Below, piece by piece: positions 24,053 through 33,978 of a stretch of DNA of 46,163 bases (position 1 is its first letter; each line of letters starts with the position of its first letter). This DNA comes from Gammaproteobacteria bacterium. GTDB taxonomy: Bacteria > Pseudomonadota > Gammaproteobacteria > Pseudomonadales > Azotimanducaceae. A program made the translations under genes and the position numbers. Below the pieces are notes generated by a model. The model saw nothing but the letters and a program-made list of their open reading frames with translations, searched no databases and was not told the origin of the DNA. Location: the NCBI GenBank assembly GCA_020832085.1, contig JAFIFJ010000052.1, positions 1 to 46,163 of the forward strand, read 5' to 3'.

Positions 24053-24796
24053 TCAGATCACGACGCTGCGGCCGCCGGCGACGGCGAGGATCTGACCGGT
24101 GACGTAGGCTGCGCCGGCCAGATAGTGGACGGCGTCGGCGATGTCCTCGGGGGTGCCGGTCCGGCCGAGGGGAATCCGCCTCAGGATGGCCTGCTGCTGC
24201 TTGCCGAAGGCGTCTTCGGGATCCTCGGGCCACAGTATCGCCCCCGGAGCGACAGCGTTGACCCGGATCTCCGGCGCCAGCTCCCGCGCCAGGGAGCGAG
24301 TGAGCATGGCGAGGCCCGCCTTGGCGATGCTGTAGACCGGGTACTCGGCCAGCGGCCGCTCGGCGTGGATGTCGACGATGTTGACCACGCATCCGCCCCG
24401 AACCCTGAGTGCGGGCAGCAGTGCCTGGGTCAGGAAGAAGGGCCCGCGCAGATTGCTTCCCATGAGGTCGTCCCAGACCTTGGCGTCCACTTCACCGAGG
24501 GCCGTGGGATAGAAGGACGAGGCATTGTGAACCAGCAGATCACAATGGCTGCAGCGGGCCAGAAAGGCCTCGGCTATCCGGGCCGGGCCGTCGCCGGCAG
24601 CCAGGTCGCCTTCGAGCAGCCAGGCTGACTCCGCCCGCTCAGCATTGAACCGCTCCGCCAGTGCCGCAGCACCGTCCCGGGACTGCCGATAGTGCAGGGC
24701 CAGGTCGAAACCCGCACCGTGGAGACGGGCCGCAATGGCGGCACCCACCCGCCGCGCCGCGCCGGTGACCAGGGCAATGGGGCGCGCTTCAGACAT
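24053..24796 (-). CDS. folM: Pteridine reductase / dihydromonapterin reductase (SDR), FolM-like
   Basis: 247 residues. It is a classical short-chain dehydrogenase with the NADPH-binding TGAARRVG (residues 11-18), where the TGxxxRxG form with Arg marks the pteridine-reductase branch. NNAS-like HNASSFYP, the catalytic Tyr/Lys in [11 protein letters not shown] (Y-x3-K) and the C-terminal VAGG(R)S are also present. It reduces dihydropterin or dihydromonapterin with NADPH. The ATG at 24796 overlaps the end of cca by 8 bp, so it is the last gene of the lptD-to-folM operon. Convergent folB suggests a shared pterin theme. FolM against a generic pteridine reductase cannot be separated by eye. Confidence 0.85.
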   Translation of the reverse strand: MSEARPIALVTGAARRVGAAIAARLHGAGFDLALHYRQSRDGAAALAERFNAERAESAWLLEGDLAAGDGPARIAEAFLARCSHCDLLVHNASSFYPTALGEVDAKVWDDLMGSNLRGPFFLTQALLPALRVRGGCVVNIVDIHAERPLAEYPVYSIAKAGLAMLTRSLARELAPEIRVNAVAPGAILWPEDPEDAFGKQQQAILRRIPLGRTGTPEDIADAVHYLAGAAYVTGQILAVAGGRSVVI

Positions 24797-26033
24797 CCCT
24801 TCCGCCTCCCGCCGTCAGCGCAGCCAGCACGGCCGCGACCTGGCCGTGCCGCCGTTCGCGAACCGCCGCGCCCATGGCGGCCCCGGCGAGACCGGCCTGG
24901 GTCAATTCGGCGACATCCACCTGCATGGCATCCGGCAAGGCCGCCAGGATCTGCCGGCAACGATGCAGGCGCGCCGGGTCCGCATCCAATGCCCGCAGCA
25001 GTCGTGAGGTCGCCGCTGCCAGGCGCGCCAGTCGTTCAGGGCGGCGCGCTGCATCGGCCAGCTCGGCGGCGCGCAGCAGGGTGTCGGCATCGAGACCCGG
25101 TGGAACCGTCAGGGGTGTCAGCAGACGTGCCAGGGCCAGGGCGCCATCCCTGTGCTCCCGTGGCGTGCGCAGATTTTCGCTGAGTTCAGCCGCGAGACGG
25201 CCGGCCGCTTCATGGTCGTGGATGTCCAGCATTTCGGGGAGCCGGCGCTGGTCGCGCACGGCCGCGGCCACCAGGGCCATCCAGGGCACGACGCTGCTCT
25301 GCCCGCCGGCAGGCTCATCGCCGTTCGTTGCTGCAGCCGACAACGCGGCATCATCGCCGCAGGACAGACTTCGGTAGGCCGGATGATCCGCTGGCAGGTC
25401 GGCCAGCGGCGGCAGCAGCCGGGCCAGGGCACCCACATCCCGCAACACATCGAAGAACACCGCCGGCGTCGGCCCCGTCAGGCTGCGTTCGAGTTCCTTC
25501 CAGACCCGCTCCGGCGTCAGGGCATCGAGTTCACCCGACGCCACCAGTTCAGCCATGAGTTCCCGGGTCTCGGCTGCAATGCGGAAGCCGAGGCCATGGA
25601 AGCGGGCGGCGAATCGCGCCACCCGCAGCACCCGCAGGGGATCCTCAACGAAGGCCGGCGAGACATGGCGCAGGACGCGCGCTTCGAGGTCCGCCTGCCC
25701 GCCGTAGGGATCGATCAGACGTCCGTCCGCGGCCTGCGCGATGGCATTCACGGTCAGGTCACGACGGGCCAGATCCTCTTCGAGGCTGACGTCCGGCGCC
25801 GCATGAAAGCTGAAGCCCTGATGCCCCGGCGCCGTCTTGCGCTCGGTCCGGGCCAGGGCGTACTCCTCGCCGCTGGCCGGCTTGATGAAGACCGGGAAAT
25901 CCCGCCCCACCGGCCGGTACCCCAGCTCGACCATGGCCTCAGGCGTGGCTCCCACCACGACCCAGTCCCGTTCTCCCACCGGCAACCCGAGCAATTCGTC
26001 ACGCACCGCGCCGCCGACTAAGAAGAATTCCAT
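24789..26033 (-). CDS. cca: Multifunctional CCA-adding enzyme (tRNA nucleotidyltransferase)
   Basis: 414 residues starting [28 protein letters not shown], the class II nucleotidyltransferase head with GGAVRD and the metal-binding D-x-D replaced by ERDW-type spacing as in E. coli Cca. [10 protein letters not shown] and the [12 protein letters not shown] motif follow (about residues 90-150). An HD-like region ([12 protein letters not shown]) is visible near residue 275, shifted from the canonical HD phosphohydrolase signature, so the extra phosphatase activities are uncertain. It adds or repairs the 3' CCA of tRNAs. The ATG overlaps the apaH stop by 1 bp (TGATG) and the end overlaps folM by 8 bp. 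Confidence 0.93.
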   Translation of the reverse strand: MEFFLVGGAVRDELLGLPVGERDWVVVGATPEAMVELGYRPVGRDFPVFIKPASGEEYALARTERKTAPGHQGFSFHAAPDVSLEEDLARRDLTVNAIAQAADGRLIDPYGGQADLEARVLRHVSPAFVEDPLRVLRVARFAARFHGLGFRIAAETRELMAELVASGELDALTPERVWKELERSLTGPTPAVFFDVLRDVGALARLLPPLADLPADHPAYRSLSCGDDAALSAAATNGDEPAGGQSSVVPWMALVAAAVRDQRRLPEMLDIHDHEAAGRLAAELSENLRTPREHRDGALALARLLTPLTVPPGLDADTLLRAAELADAARRPERLARLAAATSRLLRALDADPARLHRCRQILAALPDAMQVDVAELTQAGLAGAAMGAAVRERRHGQVAAVLAALTAGGGRDV

Positions 26034-26842
26034 CAGCCGCAGTCCGTCGAGAAGCGCTCGCCATCCTCCAGCCGCAGCAGCGTCAGGCAGCGACCCCAGC
26101 AGCAGCCCGTATCCAGGGCCAGGCAGTTCTGGGGCGTTCCCTTGCCTTCCAGCGCTGCCCAGTGGCCGAAGAGAATGCGGCGCTGGGCGAAGTCCGGGTG
26201 CAGGCGTTCGAACCAGGGGAAGTAGCCGCCTGGGGCTTCGGCGACGCCCTCCTTGGTGCCGAAATCCAGGTTCCCGCCGTGGTCGATGAAGCGCATGCGG
26301 GTGAAGATATTGACGATGACCCGCAGGCGGTCGATGCCCGTGAGCTCGGGATCCCAGGCTGCCGGCTCGTTGCCGTACATGTGGTCGAGGAAGGCCCTCG
26401 GCTCCGGGCCTGCCAGCACGGCTTCCACCTCCCGGGCGCAGGCCAGGGCGTCGGTGAGGGAGAACTGGAACGGAATGCCGGCATGCACCATCACGGCATC
26501 GAGATCCCGGTCGTAATGGGCCAGCGGACAGCGCCGCAGCCAGTCCAGCAGCTCGTCCCGGTCCGGCGCCACGAGAATGGGTTCGAGGGTGTCCTTGCGG
26601 CGCGGCGCCCGCTCCGTCAGGGCCACCGCCAGCAGGTGCAGATCGTGATTGCCCAGCACCGCAACGGCCGCCGGGCCCAGGGCACGGACGAAGCGCAGGG
26701 TTCCGAGAGAATCCGGCCCGCGATTGACCAGATCTCCCACCAGCCAGAGCCGGTCCACGGCAGGATCGAAGCGGGCCGACTCCAGCACCCGCTGCAGGGG
26801 TTCGAGGCAACCCTGGACGTCGCCGACGGCGTAGGTGGCCAA
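26033..26842 (-). CDS. apaH: Bis(5'-nucleosyl)-tetraphosphatase, symmetrical (ApaH)
   Basis: 269 residues. The start is a TTG at 26842, required to give the conserved [12 protein letters not shown] opening; no ATG lies near it. Metallophosphatase motifs [26 protein letters not shown] and the later [10 protein letters not shown] are all in place. It hydrolyses Ap4A to two ADP and influences the stress alarmone pool and RNA decapping. It begins 3 bp after the rsmA stop. In many gammaproteobacteria apaG lies between rsmA and apaH; it is missing here. Confidence 0.95.
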   Translation of the reverse strand: MATYAVGDVQGCLEPLQRVLESARFDPAVDRLWLVGDLVNRGPDSLGTLRFVRALGPAAVAVLGNHDLHLLAVALTERAPRRKDTLEPILVAPDRDELLDWLRRCPLAHYDRDLDAVMVHAGIPFQFSLTDALACAREVEAVLAGPEPRAFLDHMYGNEPAAWDPELTGIDRLRVIVNIFTRMRFIDHGGNLDFGTKEGVAEAPGGYFPWFERLHPDFAQRRILFGHWAALEGKGTPQNCLALDTGCCWGRCLTLLRLEDGERFSTDCG

Positions 26843-26845
26843 CCC

Positions 26846-27697
26846 TCAGGCCTCCCCGGAAGCCGCCACGGCCTGCCGGGACAGGGCATTGGCGATGGCC
26901 ACGAAGTCCCCCACGTCGAGATTCTCCGGTCGCACGCTGAAATCGAACTCGCCCCTGGCCACCAGCTCTTCGCTGCCGGGCATGGCCTTCAGGGCGTTGC
27001 GCAGGGTCTTGCGGCGCAGCGAGAACGCGGTGCGTACCAGCGTTTCCAGCAGCCGGTAGTCCTGGGCCACATGGGGCAGCTCCGCGTGGGGCACCAGCCT
27101 GACGACCCGCGAGCGCACCTGGGGCTTGGGATTGAAGGCGTCGGGTGAAACGCCGAACAGGGGCTCGACCTGGCAGTGGTACTGGACCATGACACCCAGG
27201 CGTCCCCAGGCCTTTTCGCCGGGACTCGCTGCCAGCCGGGCCACCACTTCGTCCTGCAGCATGAAATGGGCGTCGGACATGCGCTTGGCGTGAGACAGCA
27301 GCCTGAAAATCAGAGGCGTTGAAATGTTGTAGGGCAGGTTGCCCACGACCCGGTAGCGCAGGGGCTCGGGAAACAGGCTGTCGAAGCAGACCTTCAGCGC
27401 ATCGCCTGAGATCACCCTGAGTTCCGGAAAGTTGCGCTCCAGCGTGGCGACAAGATCGCGGTCGATCTCCACCAGCACCAGCTCTCCAGCGCGCGCGGCA
27501 AGCTGGCCGGTGATTGCACCCCGTCCCGGGCCGATTTCCACCACATGCTCGTCGGCGGCGGGCGCCACCGCCGAGACGATGCGGTCGATGGTGCCGCGAT
27601 CCACGAGAAAGTTCTGGGAGAAACGGCGCCGGGGCCGGTGGGGCACGAGCCCGTCACCGCCGAACTGAGGGGCCCGTCCGCGCACCGTTGGTCTCAT
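26846..27697 (-). CDS. rsmA: 16S rRNA (A1518/A1519) dimethyltransferase RsmA (KsgA)
   Basis: 283 residues with GGAG 6 bp before the ATG. SAM-binding [14 protein letters not shown] (about residues 53-66), the acidic [14 protein letters not shown], and the catalytic motif NLPYNIST (about 121-128) define the family. The N-terminal [11 protein letters not shown] is the rRNA-binding opening; the roughly 20 residues before it are an extension. It dimethylates two adenines in helix 45 during 30S maturation. It lies between pdxA and apaH in the conserved envelope/maturation operon. Confidence 0.96.
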   Translation of the reverse strand: MRPTVRGRAPQFGGDGLVPHRPRRRFSQNFLVDRGTIDRIVSAVAPAADEHVVEIGPGRGAITGQLAARAGELVLVEIDRDLVATLERNFPELRVISGDALKVCFDSLFPEPLRYRVVGNLPYNISTPLIFRLLSHAKRMSDAHFMLQDEVVARLAASPGEKAWGRLGVMVQYHCQVEPLFGVSPDAFNPKPQVRSRVVRLVPHAELPHVAQDYRLLETLVRTAFSLRRKTLRNALKAMPGSEELVARGEFDFSVRPENLDVGDFVAIANALSRQAVAASGEA

Positions 27698-27739
27698 GAC
27701 GCTCTCCTCGGATACGGCTCAAGGGAATTTTCGCAGCTG

Positions 27740-28726
27740 TCAGCGCCGTGAGTGCCTGCTGGCCATCTGTTCCGCAGTGGCCATGGCCACCTTCATGCTG
27801 CCGACATCGGCCCTGCCCGTACCGGCGAGATCCAGCGCGGTGCCGTGATCCACCGACGTGCGGACGATGGGCAGGCCGAAGGTCACATTCACGGCATTGC
27901 CGAAGCCCACGTGCTTGAGCACGGGCAGGCCCTGATCATGGTACATGGCCAGCACCCCGTCTGCGCCCTCGAGCAGCTTCGGCGTGAACAGGGTATCGGC
28001 CGGCAACGGGCCGCGGACGTCCCAGCCGCGGCGGCGGGCCTCAGCGCAGACCGGTTCGATGACCTCGATCTCCTCGCGTCCGAGGTGGCCGCCCTCCCCC
28101 GCATGGGGATTGAGGCCAGTCACGAGGATCCGTGGCTGCGAGAAGCCGAAATGACGGCACAGCCCTTCGTGGAACATGTGCAGGGTGCGCGCCACCCGTT
28201 CCTGCGTGATCAGGGCCGGCACCGCGGACAGGGGAACATGGGTGGTCACCAGGGCCACGCGCAGGGCATCGGCCATGAGCACCATGAGGACAGTGTCGAC
28301 ACCGGTGCGCTCGCAGAGCCACTCGGTGTGGCCGGAGAATGGGATCCCGGCGTCGTTGATCACGCCCTTGTGAACCGGTCCGGTGACCAGGCCGTCGAAG
28401 CCTCCGGCCAGACAGCCGGCCACGGCCTGCTCGAGGGTCTCGAGCACGTAGGGCGCGTTGGCCGCATCGAGTTCACCCGGCACCACGGGTGCCCCACAGC
28501 GCACGGGCAGGACCTGCAGCGTGCCCGGTGCATCGGGTTCGGAGCTACTCGGATCAAATTCGAGCAGCTCGACGTCGAGCCGAAGTTGCCGGGCGCGGGC
28601 AGCCAGCATGTCGGGATCGGCAGCTGCCACCCACCGGCTGGCCCGGGGCCCGGTTGCCAGTGCCAGCAACAGGTCGGGGCCGATGCCGGCCGGTTCACCC
28701 GGGGTGATGACTAGGCGCTGGGACAT
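27740..28726 (-). CDS. pdxA: 4-hydroxythreonine-4-phosphate dehydrogenase PdxA
   Basis: 328 residues from the ATG at 28726; a GTG two codons upstream is an alternative with a slightly better spaced AGG. It shows RLVITPGEPAGIGPDL, GLVTGPVHKGVI, the metal-ligand His in FSGHTEWL, LNPHAGEGG(H) and MYHDQGLPVLKH, all PdxA signatures. The enzyme oxidises 4-phosphohydroxythreonine with NAD in pyridoxal phosphate synthesis. It sits 42 bp upstream of rsmA and 56 bp downstream of surA, as in E. coli. Confidence 0.96.
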   Translation of the reverse strand: MSQRLVITPGEPAGIGPDLLLALATGPRASRWVAAADPDMLAARARQLRLDVELLEFDPSSSEPDAPGTLQVLPVRCGAPVVPGELDAANAPYVLETLEQAVAGCLAGGFDGLVTGPVHKGVINDAGIPFSGHTEWLCERTGVDTVLMVLMADALRVALVTTHVPLSAVPALITQERVARTLHMFHEGLCRHFGFSQPRILVTGLNPHAGEGGHLGREEIEVIEPVCAEARRRGWDVRGPLPADTLFTPKLLEGADGVLAMYHDQGLPVLKHVGFGNAVNVTFGLPIVRTSVDHGTALDLAGTGRADVGSMKVAMATAEQMASRHSRR

Positions 28727-28782
28727 AGGCACAGCTTAGCCTGGATGACGCATCAGAGGCCCACTGCTATGGGCCTCTACGG

Positions 28783-30078
28783 TCAAATGCGAATTTCGAC
28801 GTAGGCCTCGTCCCGGATTTCCTGCAGCCAGGCTTCCAGCGCCTCGTCGAAGCGCCGATCCCGCAGGATCCGCAGCGCCTGACGCTCGCGGAACTCCGTG
28901 CTCATGTCCTGGGCCCGGCGATCGGTGATTTCCAGAATGTGCCAGCCGAACTGGCTGCGGAAGGGCTCGGAATAGCGCCCGGTGGCGGTGTTGTTCATGG
29001 TCTCTTCGAAGGCCGGCACCATCTGTCCGGTCATCACCCAGCCGAGGTCTCCTCCGGCCAGGGCGCTGCCGGGATCATCGGAGAAGTCGCGGGCCAACTG
29101 ATCGAAGGCGGCACCCTGCTCGATGCGCGAGTACAGATCGCGGATCAGGTTCTCCGCTTCCCGCTCACTGCGGATCTCGGAGGGCTGGATCAGGATATGG
29201 CGGGCACGGGTCTGGTCCACCACTGTGTTGCTGGCGCCCCGCTTGTCCAGGATCTTGACGATGTGAAAGCCGGAGGCGCTGCGAATGGGGTCGAGCACCT
29301 CATCCTTCGAGGCCCCGAGAACCTGCTCAGCAAACAGGCTGGGCAGCTGCCCCGCCTTACGCCAGCCGAGATCGCCGCCCTCCAGCGCACGCTGGCCGGC
29401 CGAGCGCGCGACGGCCATCTGCGCAAAGTCGGCCCCTTGCCGCAGTTCCCGGACGATTTCCCGGGCCGACGCTTCGGCTTCGCGTACCGCTGCGGGTGAG
29501 GCATCGTCGGGGATCGCCAGCAGGATGTGGCCGACGCGGAAATCATCGGAGGTGGCTGCGCGGCCCACGGGCGAGGCCAGGAAGTTCTGCAGCTCCTGGG
29601 GCGAGATGTAGATGCGGTCACTGACCCGGTTCTGTTGCACGCGACCGACAATCATCTCGCGGCGGATCTGCTCGCGAAAATCGGCATAGCTCATGCCGTC
29701 CTGGGCCAGGGCCTGCTGAAACTGGTCGAGATTCATGCCGGCCTGCTGGGCCACACCCGCCACCGCCTGGGTGAGCTCTTCGTCGCCAATGCGAACCCCG
29801 GCGCGGCGCCCCATCTGCATCTGAATGCTGTCGAGGATGAGGCGCTCGAGCACCTGGCTGGCGAGAATGTCCCGCGGGGGGACCTGCATGTTGTTGGCCT
29901 GGAACTGCTGCTCGATGTACGTGAGGCGCTCCACGAGCTCCGAGGCCAGCACCACGTCGTCGTCGACGACGGCCACCACCCGATCGAGTTCCTGAAACGC
30001 GCTGGCAGCCAGCGCCATCAGCAGCAGCGGCAGCGCCAGCAGGCGCGCACCGCTGCGAATCAGAGCTTCAGATGTCAT
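28783..30078 (-). CDS. surA: Periplasmic peptidyl-prolyl isomerase/chaperone SurA
   Basis: 431 residues from the ATG at 30078 (the start at 30102 adds eight). A signal peptide is visible (IRSGARLLALPLLLMALAASA). The SurA N-domain (VVAVVDDDVVLASELVERLTYIEQQ…) follows, then two parvulin domains beginning FRVGHILLAI and RARHILIQPSEIR, and a C-terminal helix. It escorts unfolded outer-membrane proteins, including LptD, to the BAM complex. The start codon lies inside the lptD coding end (11-bp overlap), which couples translation of the chaperone to its client. Confidence 0.96.
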   Translation of the reverse strand: MTSEALIRSGARLLALPLLLMALAASAFQELDRVVAVVDDDVVLASELVERLTYIEQQFQANNMQVPPRDILASQVLERLILDSIQMQMGRRAGVRIGDEELTQAVAGVAQQAGMNLDQFQQALAQDGMSYADFREQIRREMIVGRVQQNRVSDRIYISPQELQNFLASPVGRAATSDDFRVGHILLAIPDDASPAAVREAEASAREIVRELRQGADFAQMAVARSAGQRALEGGDLGWRKAGQLPSLFAEQVLGASKDEVLDPIRSASGFHIVKILDKRGASNTVVDQTRARHILIQPSEIRSEREAENLIRDLYSRIEQGAAFDQLARDFSDDPGSALAGGDLGWVMTGQMVPAFEETMNNTATGRYSEPFRSQFGWHILEITDRRAQDMSTEFRERQALRILRDRRFDEALEAWLQEIRDEAYVEIRI

Positions 30079-32632
30079 TGAGCGGATGCTCCCGGTAGCC
30101 ACGGATACCTTGCTCCAGAATAGAATTGAGACCGCCGTCGAATCCAGCCAGCCCCTTCATGACAACTTCCAGGAAGAACCCGGTTTCCGTATCGGTGGGT
30201 TCGAGGCCGCGTGACGGGCGGCGGAACTGCCGACCGACGAGGCGGAAGCGCCAGCAGCAATCGTCGAACTGCAGGCCACCGAAGGCCTCCAGAACCTGCT
30301 TCTCCTCGAGGTCGTAGAAGTACCGACCGAGCATGGAAACCTGTGACGACAGCGGCCAGACGATGCCGGCATCGAGCTGGGCGATGTCACCACCGCGCTT
30401 GCGGTAGCCAAAGCTCAGCACCCGCCGGTCGTCCGGACGGTAGCGCAGCTGAATGCTGCGCTGGCGCTGATCGGAATTCGGCGCGTTCCAGACCCACAGC
30501 GCGCGGGCGTCCATTCCGGCGCCCAGCCGCATCGCCAACTCGGTGACCCAACCCGAGCGCTTGGAGGTCTCCACGTCCTCGGGCAGACCACTCAAGCTCA
30601 CGTCGCGATCATCGAAGTACAGGATTCGACCCACGGTAGCGGCCAGGAGTTCCTCACCATCGGCCCGGGACACCATGCGCGACGTCAGCGCCAGGGTCAG
30701 CTGATTGGCATCGTTGATGCGGTCGACCCCGGCGAAGCGGTTCTCCCGGAACAGCTGCATGCTGCCGAAGGTGTACTCGGTGGTGTCGAACAGCGGCAGA
30801 TTGGACTGGTCTTCATCGTCGATGAAGAGATAGTAGAGCCGCGGCTCCAGGGTCTGGACCAGGGGCGCGCCACCGAGCAGCGTGTCGCGCTCGAAGCGCA
30901 GGCCCAGGTCGACACTGCCGCTGGGCATGGACCGGGTCGGCGAGTCGTCGAAGCCTATGGGCGTGTCGCTGAGATCGTAGCGGGTGTAGTGATACGCGGC
31001 CTCGGCGTTGAACCAGCCCCAATGCCGCTCGATGGGGATGCGCAGCCTGGGCACCACGTGGGCCCGGTTACCGGTGATGGCGTCGAAACCTACCGCAAGG
31101 TCATCGCTGCGGTCGAAACGGGCGTACTGGGCCTCGAAACCCACCACCAGCGGCAGGCTGGTGGGCCGATCGAACCAGCGCATGTCAAACTGAGGCAGAC
31201 GCCGATAGGCATCCGGCTCGCCGGGCTCGAGGACCTGCAGGTCCTGGGCCAGGAGCTGGGCTTCGAAGCCGCCACGACGGAAGCGCATGCGGGCGCTGCG
31301 ATCGATCTCGGAGCGGGCATTGACGGTGAGGTCGGTGCCGAGATCGCGGAAGTAGTCGTCGTCGCTGACCTCGGCGAAGTCCACATCGGTGGTGAAGCCT
31401 TCGAACCAGCTGCCGGCATGGCGGAACTGCACCAGCCAGCGCTCTTCGGCATTGAAGGCACCCGGGGGCTCCAGGCCGGCCAGCACCCGCTCGCGGAACT
31501 CGTTGAACGAGAAGCGGCCGTCGAAGTTGTCGTCCTCGGGCATGTAGGCGCCACCGACGATGTTGGTCATCTGCCGGGTCATGTGTCGCATCTCGATTTC
31601 ACCGAGCACGCCACGGTCGGTGAGGATGCGCGGCGTGATGGTGGCGTCGTAGTTGGGCGCCAGATTCAGGTAGTAGGGAAGGGCGATGTCGAGACCGCTC
31701 TCCGACGAGTAGCTGACGGCGGGAAAGAGGAATCCGCTCTGCCGTTCGCTGGTGAGCGGAAACTGCAGGTAAGGCGTCCAAAACACCGGTACCGGACCCA
31801 CGTTGAGGCGGGCATTGCGGGCCTTGGCCACCTTGCCGTCCTCGGGGATTTCGACCCGTCCGGCCACCACCTGCCAGGAGTCGTCGCCGGGGCCGCAGCG
31901 GGTGAAGCGCGCATTGCGCACCCGGATCACGCCGTCCTTGCGCTCCAGGTGATCGGCGGACCCCCGGTAGCTGCCTTCGTAGAACACGAAGCGGGCATCC
32001 TCGATTTCGGCATCGCCATCCTGCAGGTTGACGCTGGCCCGCTTGCCGAGCAGCAGCGCGCCCCGCTCCTCCATGCGCACGTCGCCGTCGAGGACGAAGG
32101 TTTCCGAGCTCTCGTCGAAGCTTGCCGAGCGGGCCGTGGCCCGGCGTTGCCCCTGCCGGGCTTCGACGCGACCATCGAGTTCCCCTTCCCGGCCGAGCAG
32201 GTAGTCCACCCGCTGGGCCCGGATGTCCACCCGGCTGGGATCGAGGTCCGCATCAAGCTCTGCTGCCGCGAGCAGGGGTTCCTGGTAGGCGCCCGCACAC
32301 CACTGGGGCAGATTTTCGCGGGTGGCTGCCGGCAGCGCCTGCCGCGGCACCCAGTTCAGTTCGGCCTGCTGCGGGGTCTGGCCGAAGACGCGGCGCTCAG
32401 GTTGCTGAGCGCTGGCGTCCGCCGGTGTCGTCTGGGGACGCCGGTAGATCGGCGCCAGGGGCCCACGCTGGTAGGGCCCGGACTCCAGCTGCGTCTCTCC
32501 ACATTCCCACTCGCCGTCCGGCCCGGCCTGGCATTGCCATTGGGGTGCAGCGGCGGCTTCGAGGACCGGTAGCGCCAGCAGCAGCGCTGCGGCGGTGGGG
32601 ATCAGGCGCGGGGAACGCGAAAACAACACCAT
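30068..32632 (-). CDS. lptD: LPS-assembly protein LptD
   Basis: 854 residues from the ATG at 32632, which gives a good signal peptide (RSPRLIPTAAALLLALPVLEAAAA); a start at 32734 would bury it. The N-terminal OstA/jelly-roll domain (VDIRAQRVDYLLGREGELDGRVEARQGQRR…) is followed by a large barrel. Cys residues appear near the N-terminus (WQCQAG, WECGE), in FTRCGPGDD and as an adjacent pair in DDCCWRFRL near the C-terminus, consistent with the long-range disulfides of E. coli LptD. With LptE it inserts LPS in the outer leaflet. First gene of the operon to folM, divergent from amgK. Confidence 0.95.
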   Translation of the reverse strand: MVLFSRSPRLIPTAAALLLALPVLEAAAAPQWQCQAGPDGEWECGETQLESGPYQRGPLAPIYRRPQTTPADASAQQPERRVFGQTPQQAELNWVPRQALPAATRENLPQWCAGAYQEPLLAAAELDADLDPSRVDIRAQRVDYLLGREGELDGRVEARQGQRRATARSASFDESSETFVLDGDVRMEERGALLLGKRASVNLQDGDAEIEDARFVFYEGSYRGSADHLERKDGVIRVRNARFTRCGPGDDSWQVVAGRVEIPEDGKVAKARNARLNVGPVPVFWTPYLQFPLTSERQSGFLFPAVSYSSESGLDIALPYYLNLAPNYDATITPRILTDRGVLGEIEMRHMTRQMTNIVGGAYMPEDDNFDGRFSFNEFRERVLAGLEPPGAFNAEERWLVQFRHAGSWFEGFTTDVDFAEVSDDDYFRDLGTDLTVNARSEIDRSARMRFRRGGFEAQLLAQDLQVLEPGEPDAYRRLPQFDMRWFDRPTSLPLVVGFEAQYARFDRSDDLAVGFDAITGNRAHVVPRLRIPIERHWGWFNAEAAYHYTRYDLSDTPIGFDDSPTRSMPSGSVDLGLRFERDTLLGGAPLVQTLEPRLYYLFIDDEDQSNLPLFDTTEYTFGSMQLFRENRFAGVDRINDANQLTLALTSRMVSRADGEELLAATVGRILYFDDRDVSLSGLPEDVETSKRSGWVTELAMRLGAGMDARALWVWNAPNSDQRQRSIQLRYRPDDRRVLSFGYRKRGGDIAQLDAGIVWPLSSQVSMLGRYFYDLEEKQVLEAFGGLQFDDCCWRFRLVGRQFRRPSRGLEPTDTETGFFLEVVMKGLAGFDGGLNSILEQGIRGYREHPLNDI

Positions 32633-32655
32633 CAGGAATCCTGAACAGGTAGCGA

Positions 32656-32684
32656 GAAATATCCGGCCGGCGGGATCGGTGCAA
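32656..32684 (-). promoter_or_regulatory. Candidate sigma70 promoter of the lptD operon
   Basis: On the minus strand TTGCAC (32684-32679) and TATTTC (32661-32656) are 17 bp apart, with the -10 24 bp before the lptD ATG. No sigmaE-type GGAACTT…TCAAA pair was seen, although lptD is sigmaE-controlled in E. coli. Confidence 0.45.
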
Positions 32685-32821
32685 GCCCCAGCCTCCCAGC
32701 AATGGGTCAGCCATGTCAGGGCATGATACGGCACCGGTGCGCAGGCGAGCCACCCTCGCTATGATCGGTCCCGCGACGTCCAGGCCGGCGGCGCGACACC
32801 GAACCGGGTCGGGAGTAAAGC

Positions 32822-33859
32822 ATGCTGGCGGCGCAGCGGACGCAGGCGCGGGACGCCTGGTTGAATCGGACCCTCACCGCGCTCGGACGCAGCCAGGTGG
32901 CCGGCCCTCAGGCGCTGACGGCCGAAGCCAGCACCCGCCGCTTCAGCCGGATCATGACGGACCAGGGTTCGCTGGTGCTCATGGACGCGCCGCCGGAGAC
33001 CGAAAACAACGCCCAGTTCCGCGCCCTGTCTCCCTGGCTGCGCCGGCACGGCCTGCACGCGCCGCTGATTCACGCCGAGGACGCCCACCAGGGCTTCATG
33101 CTGATCGAGGACCTCGGTGATGCGCTGTTCGGACAGGCGGTGGCCGCGGCGGACCCGGAGCAGCGGCAGCGGCTCTATGCCCTCGCCATCACCACGCTCA
33201 TCCGCTTTCAGCGCGCCGGCCAGGATGCACCCCCTCCCGGCGCCCCGGCCTACGATGAAGCCCGCCTGACCCGGGAACTTGGCCTGTTCGGCGAGCACTT
33301 CGCGCGCCGCTTCATGGCGATGGAGCCCCCTGAAAACATCTGGCAGCAGGCCTGCGCAGGATTGATGGCCGCTGCCCTGACCCAGCCCCGCTCCTGCGTC
33401 TATCTGGACTACCACTCGCGCAATCTGCTGCTGCTCGACGACGGCACCCTGGGGCTGGTGGACTTCCAGGACATCCACGTCGGGCCGGTGTGCTACGACC
33501 TGGTGTCGCTGCTGCGGGACTGCTATCTGCGCTGGCCACAAGCGGAAGTGGCCGCCCTGCGAGCCCGCTATCTGGAGCAGGCCCGGGCAGCAGGCATCGA
33601 GGGCGTCGCCGACACCGGCGACTTCGAGCGTGGCTTCGATCTCTGCGGCGTCCAGCGCCACCTCAAGGCCCTGGGGATCTTCGCCAGAGTGGCCCTCGAC
33701 CGCGGCCAGACCCATTATCTCGACGACATGCCGCGGGTGCTGGAGCATCTGCTCGAGGTCATGCCGCACTACCCGGAAACGGCAGACCTCGGGCACTGGC
33801 TGCTCGAGGCCGCAGCCCCGAACCTCGAGGCTGCCATAGCCTCTGCCAGGAGCCCCTGA
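32822..33859 (+). CDS. amgK: N-acetylmuramate/N-acetylglucosamine anomeric kinase AmgK
   Basis: 345 residues with GGGAG 6 bp before the ATG. It has an aminoglycoside-phosphotransferase-like kinase fold: the catalytic loop YLDYHSRNLLLL (about residues 194-205) and the metal-binding GLVDFQDIHVGP (about 212-223), as in AmgK. It phosphorylates the anomeric carbon of MurNAc or GlcNAc recovered from peptidoglycan. Placement next to murU and divergent from lptD matches the Pseudomonas recycling locus, whose route bypasses fosfomycin-sensitive de novo synthesis. A 119-bp gap containing a palindrome separates it from murU. Confidence 0.9.
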   Translation: MLAAQRTQARDAWLNRTLTALGRSQVAGPQALTAEASTRRFSRIMTDQGSLVLMDAPPETENNAQFRALSPWLRRHGLHAPLIHAEDAHQGFMLIEDLGDALFGQAVAAADPEQRQRLYALAITTLIRFQRAGQDAPPPGAPAYDEARLTRELGLFGEHFARRFMAMEPPENIWQQACAGLMAAALTQPRSCVYLDYHSRNLLLLDDGTLGLVDFQDIHVGPVCYDLVSLLRDCYLRWPQAEVAALRARYLEQARAAGIEGVADTGDFERGFDLCGVQRHLKALGIFARVALDRGQTHYLDDMPRVLEHLLEVMPHYPETADLGHWLLEAAAPNLEAAIASARSP

Positions 33860-33927
33860 TGGCCTGGCGCTGTCGAGAAAGGAACGTGCAATTCGATGGA
33901 TGATTCTCTGTCCCGCCGAGAAGCCTT

Positions 33928-33950
33928 CCTGCAGGCTGGGTGCCTGCAGG
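33928..33950. repeat. Palindrome between amgK and murU, related to the REP-like repeat
   Basis: CCTGCAGGC, a 5-nt loop TGGGT, then GCCTGCAGG form a perfect 9-bp stem. The flanking GAGAAGCCTTCCTGCAGGCT resembles minus-strand 23990-23970 (GAGAAGACTTCCTGCAGGCT) and 40354-40376 (GGGAAGGCTTCCTGCAAGCA). Confidence 0.65.
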
Positions 33951-33978
33951 CGGTCTGGCCCACAGGCGCCTCGCCAGC

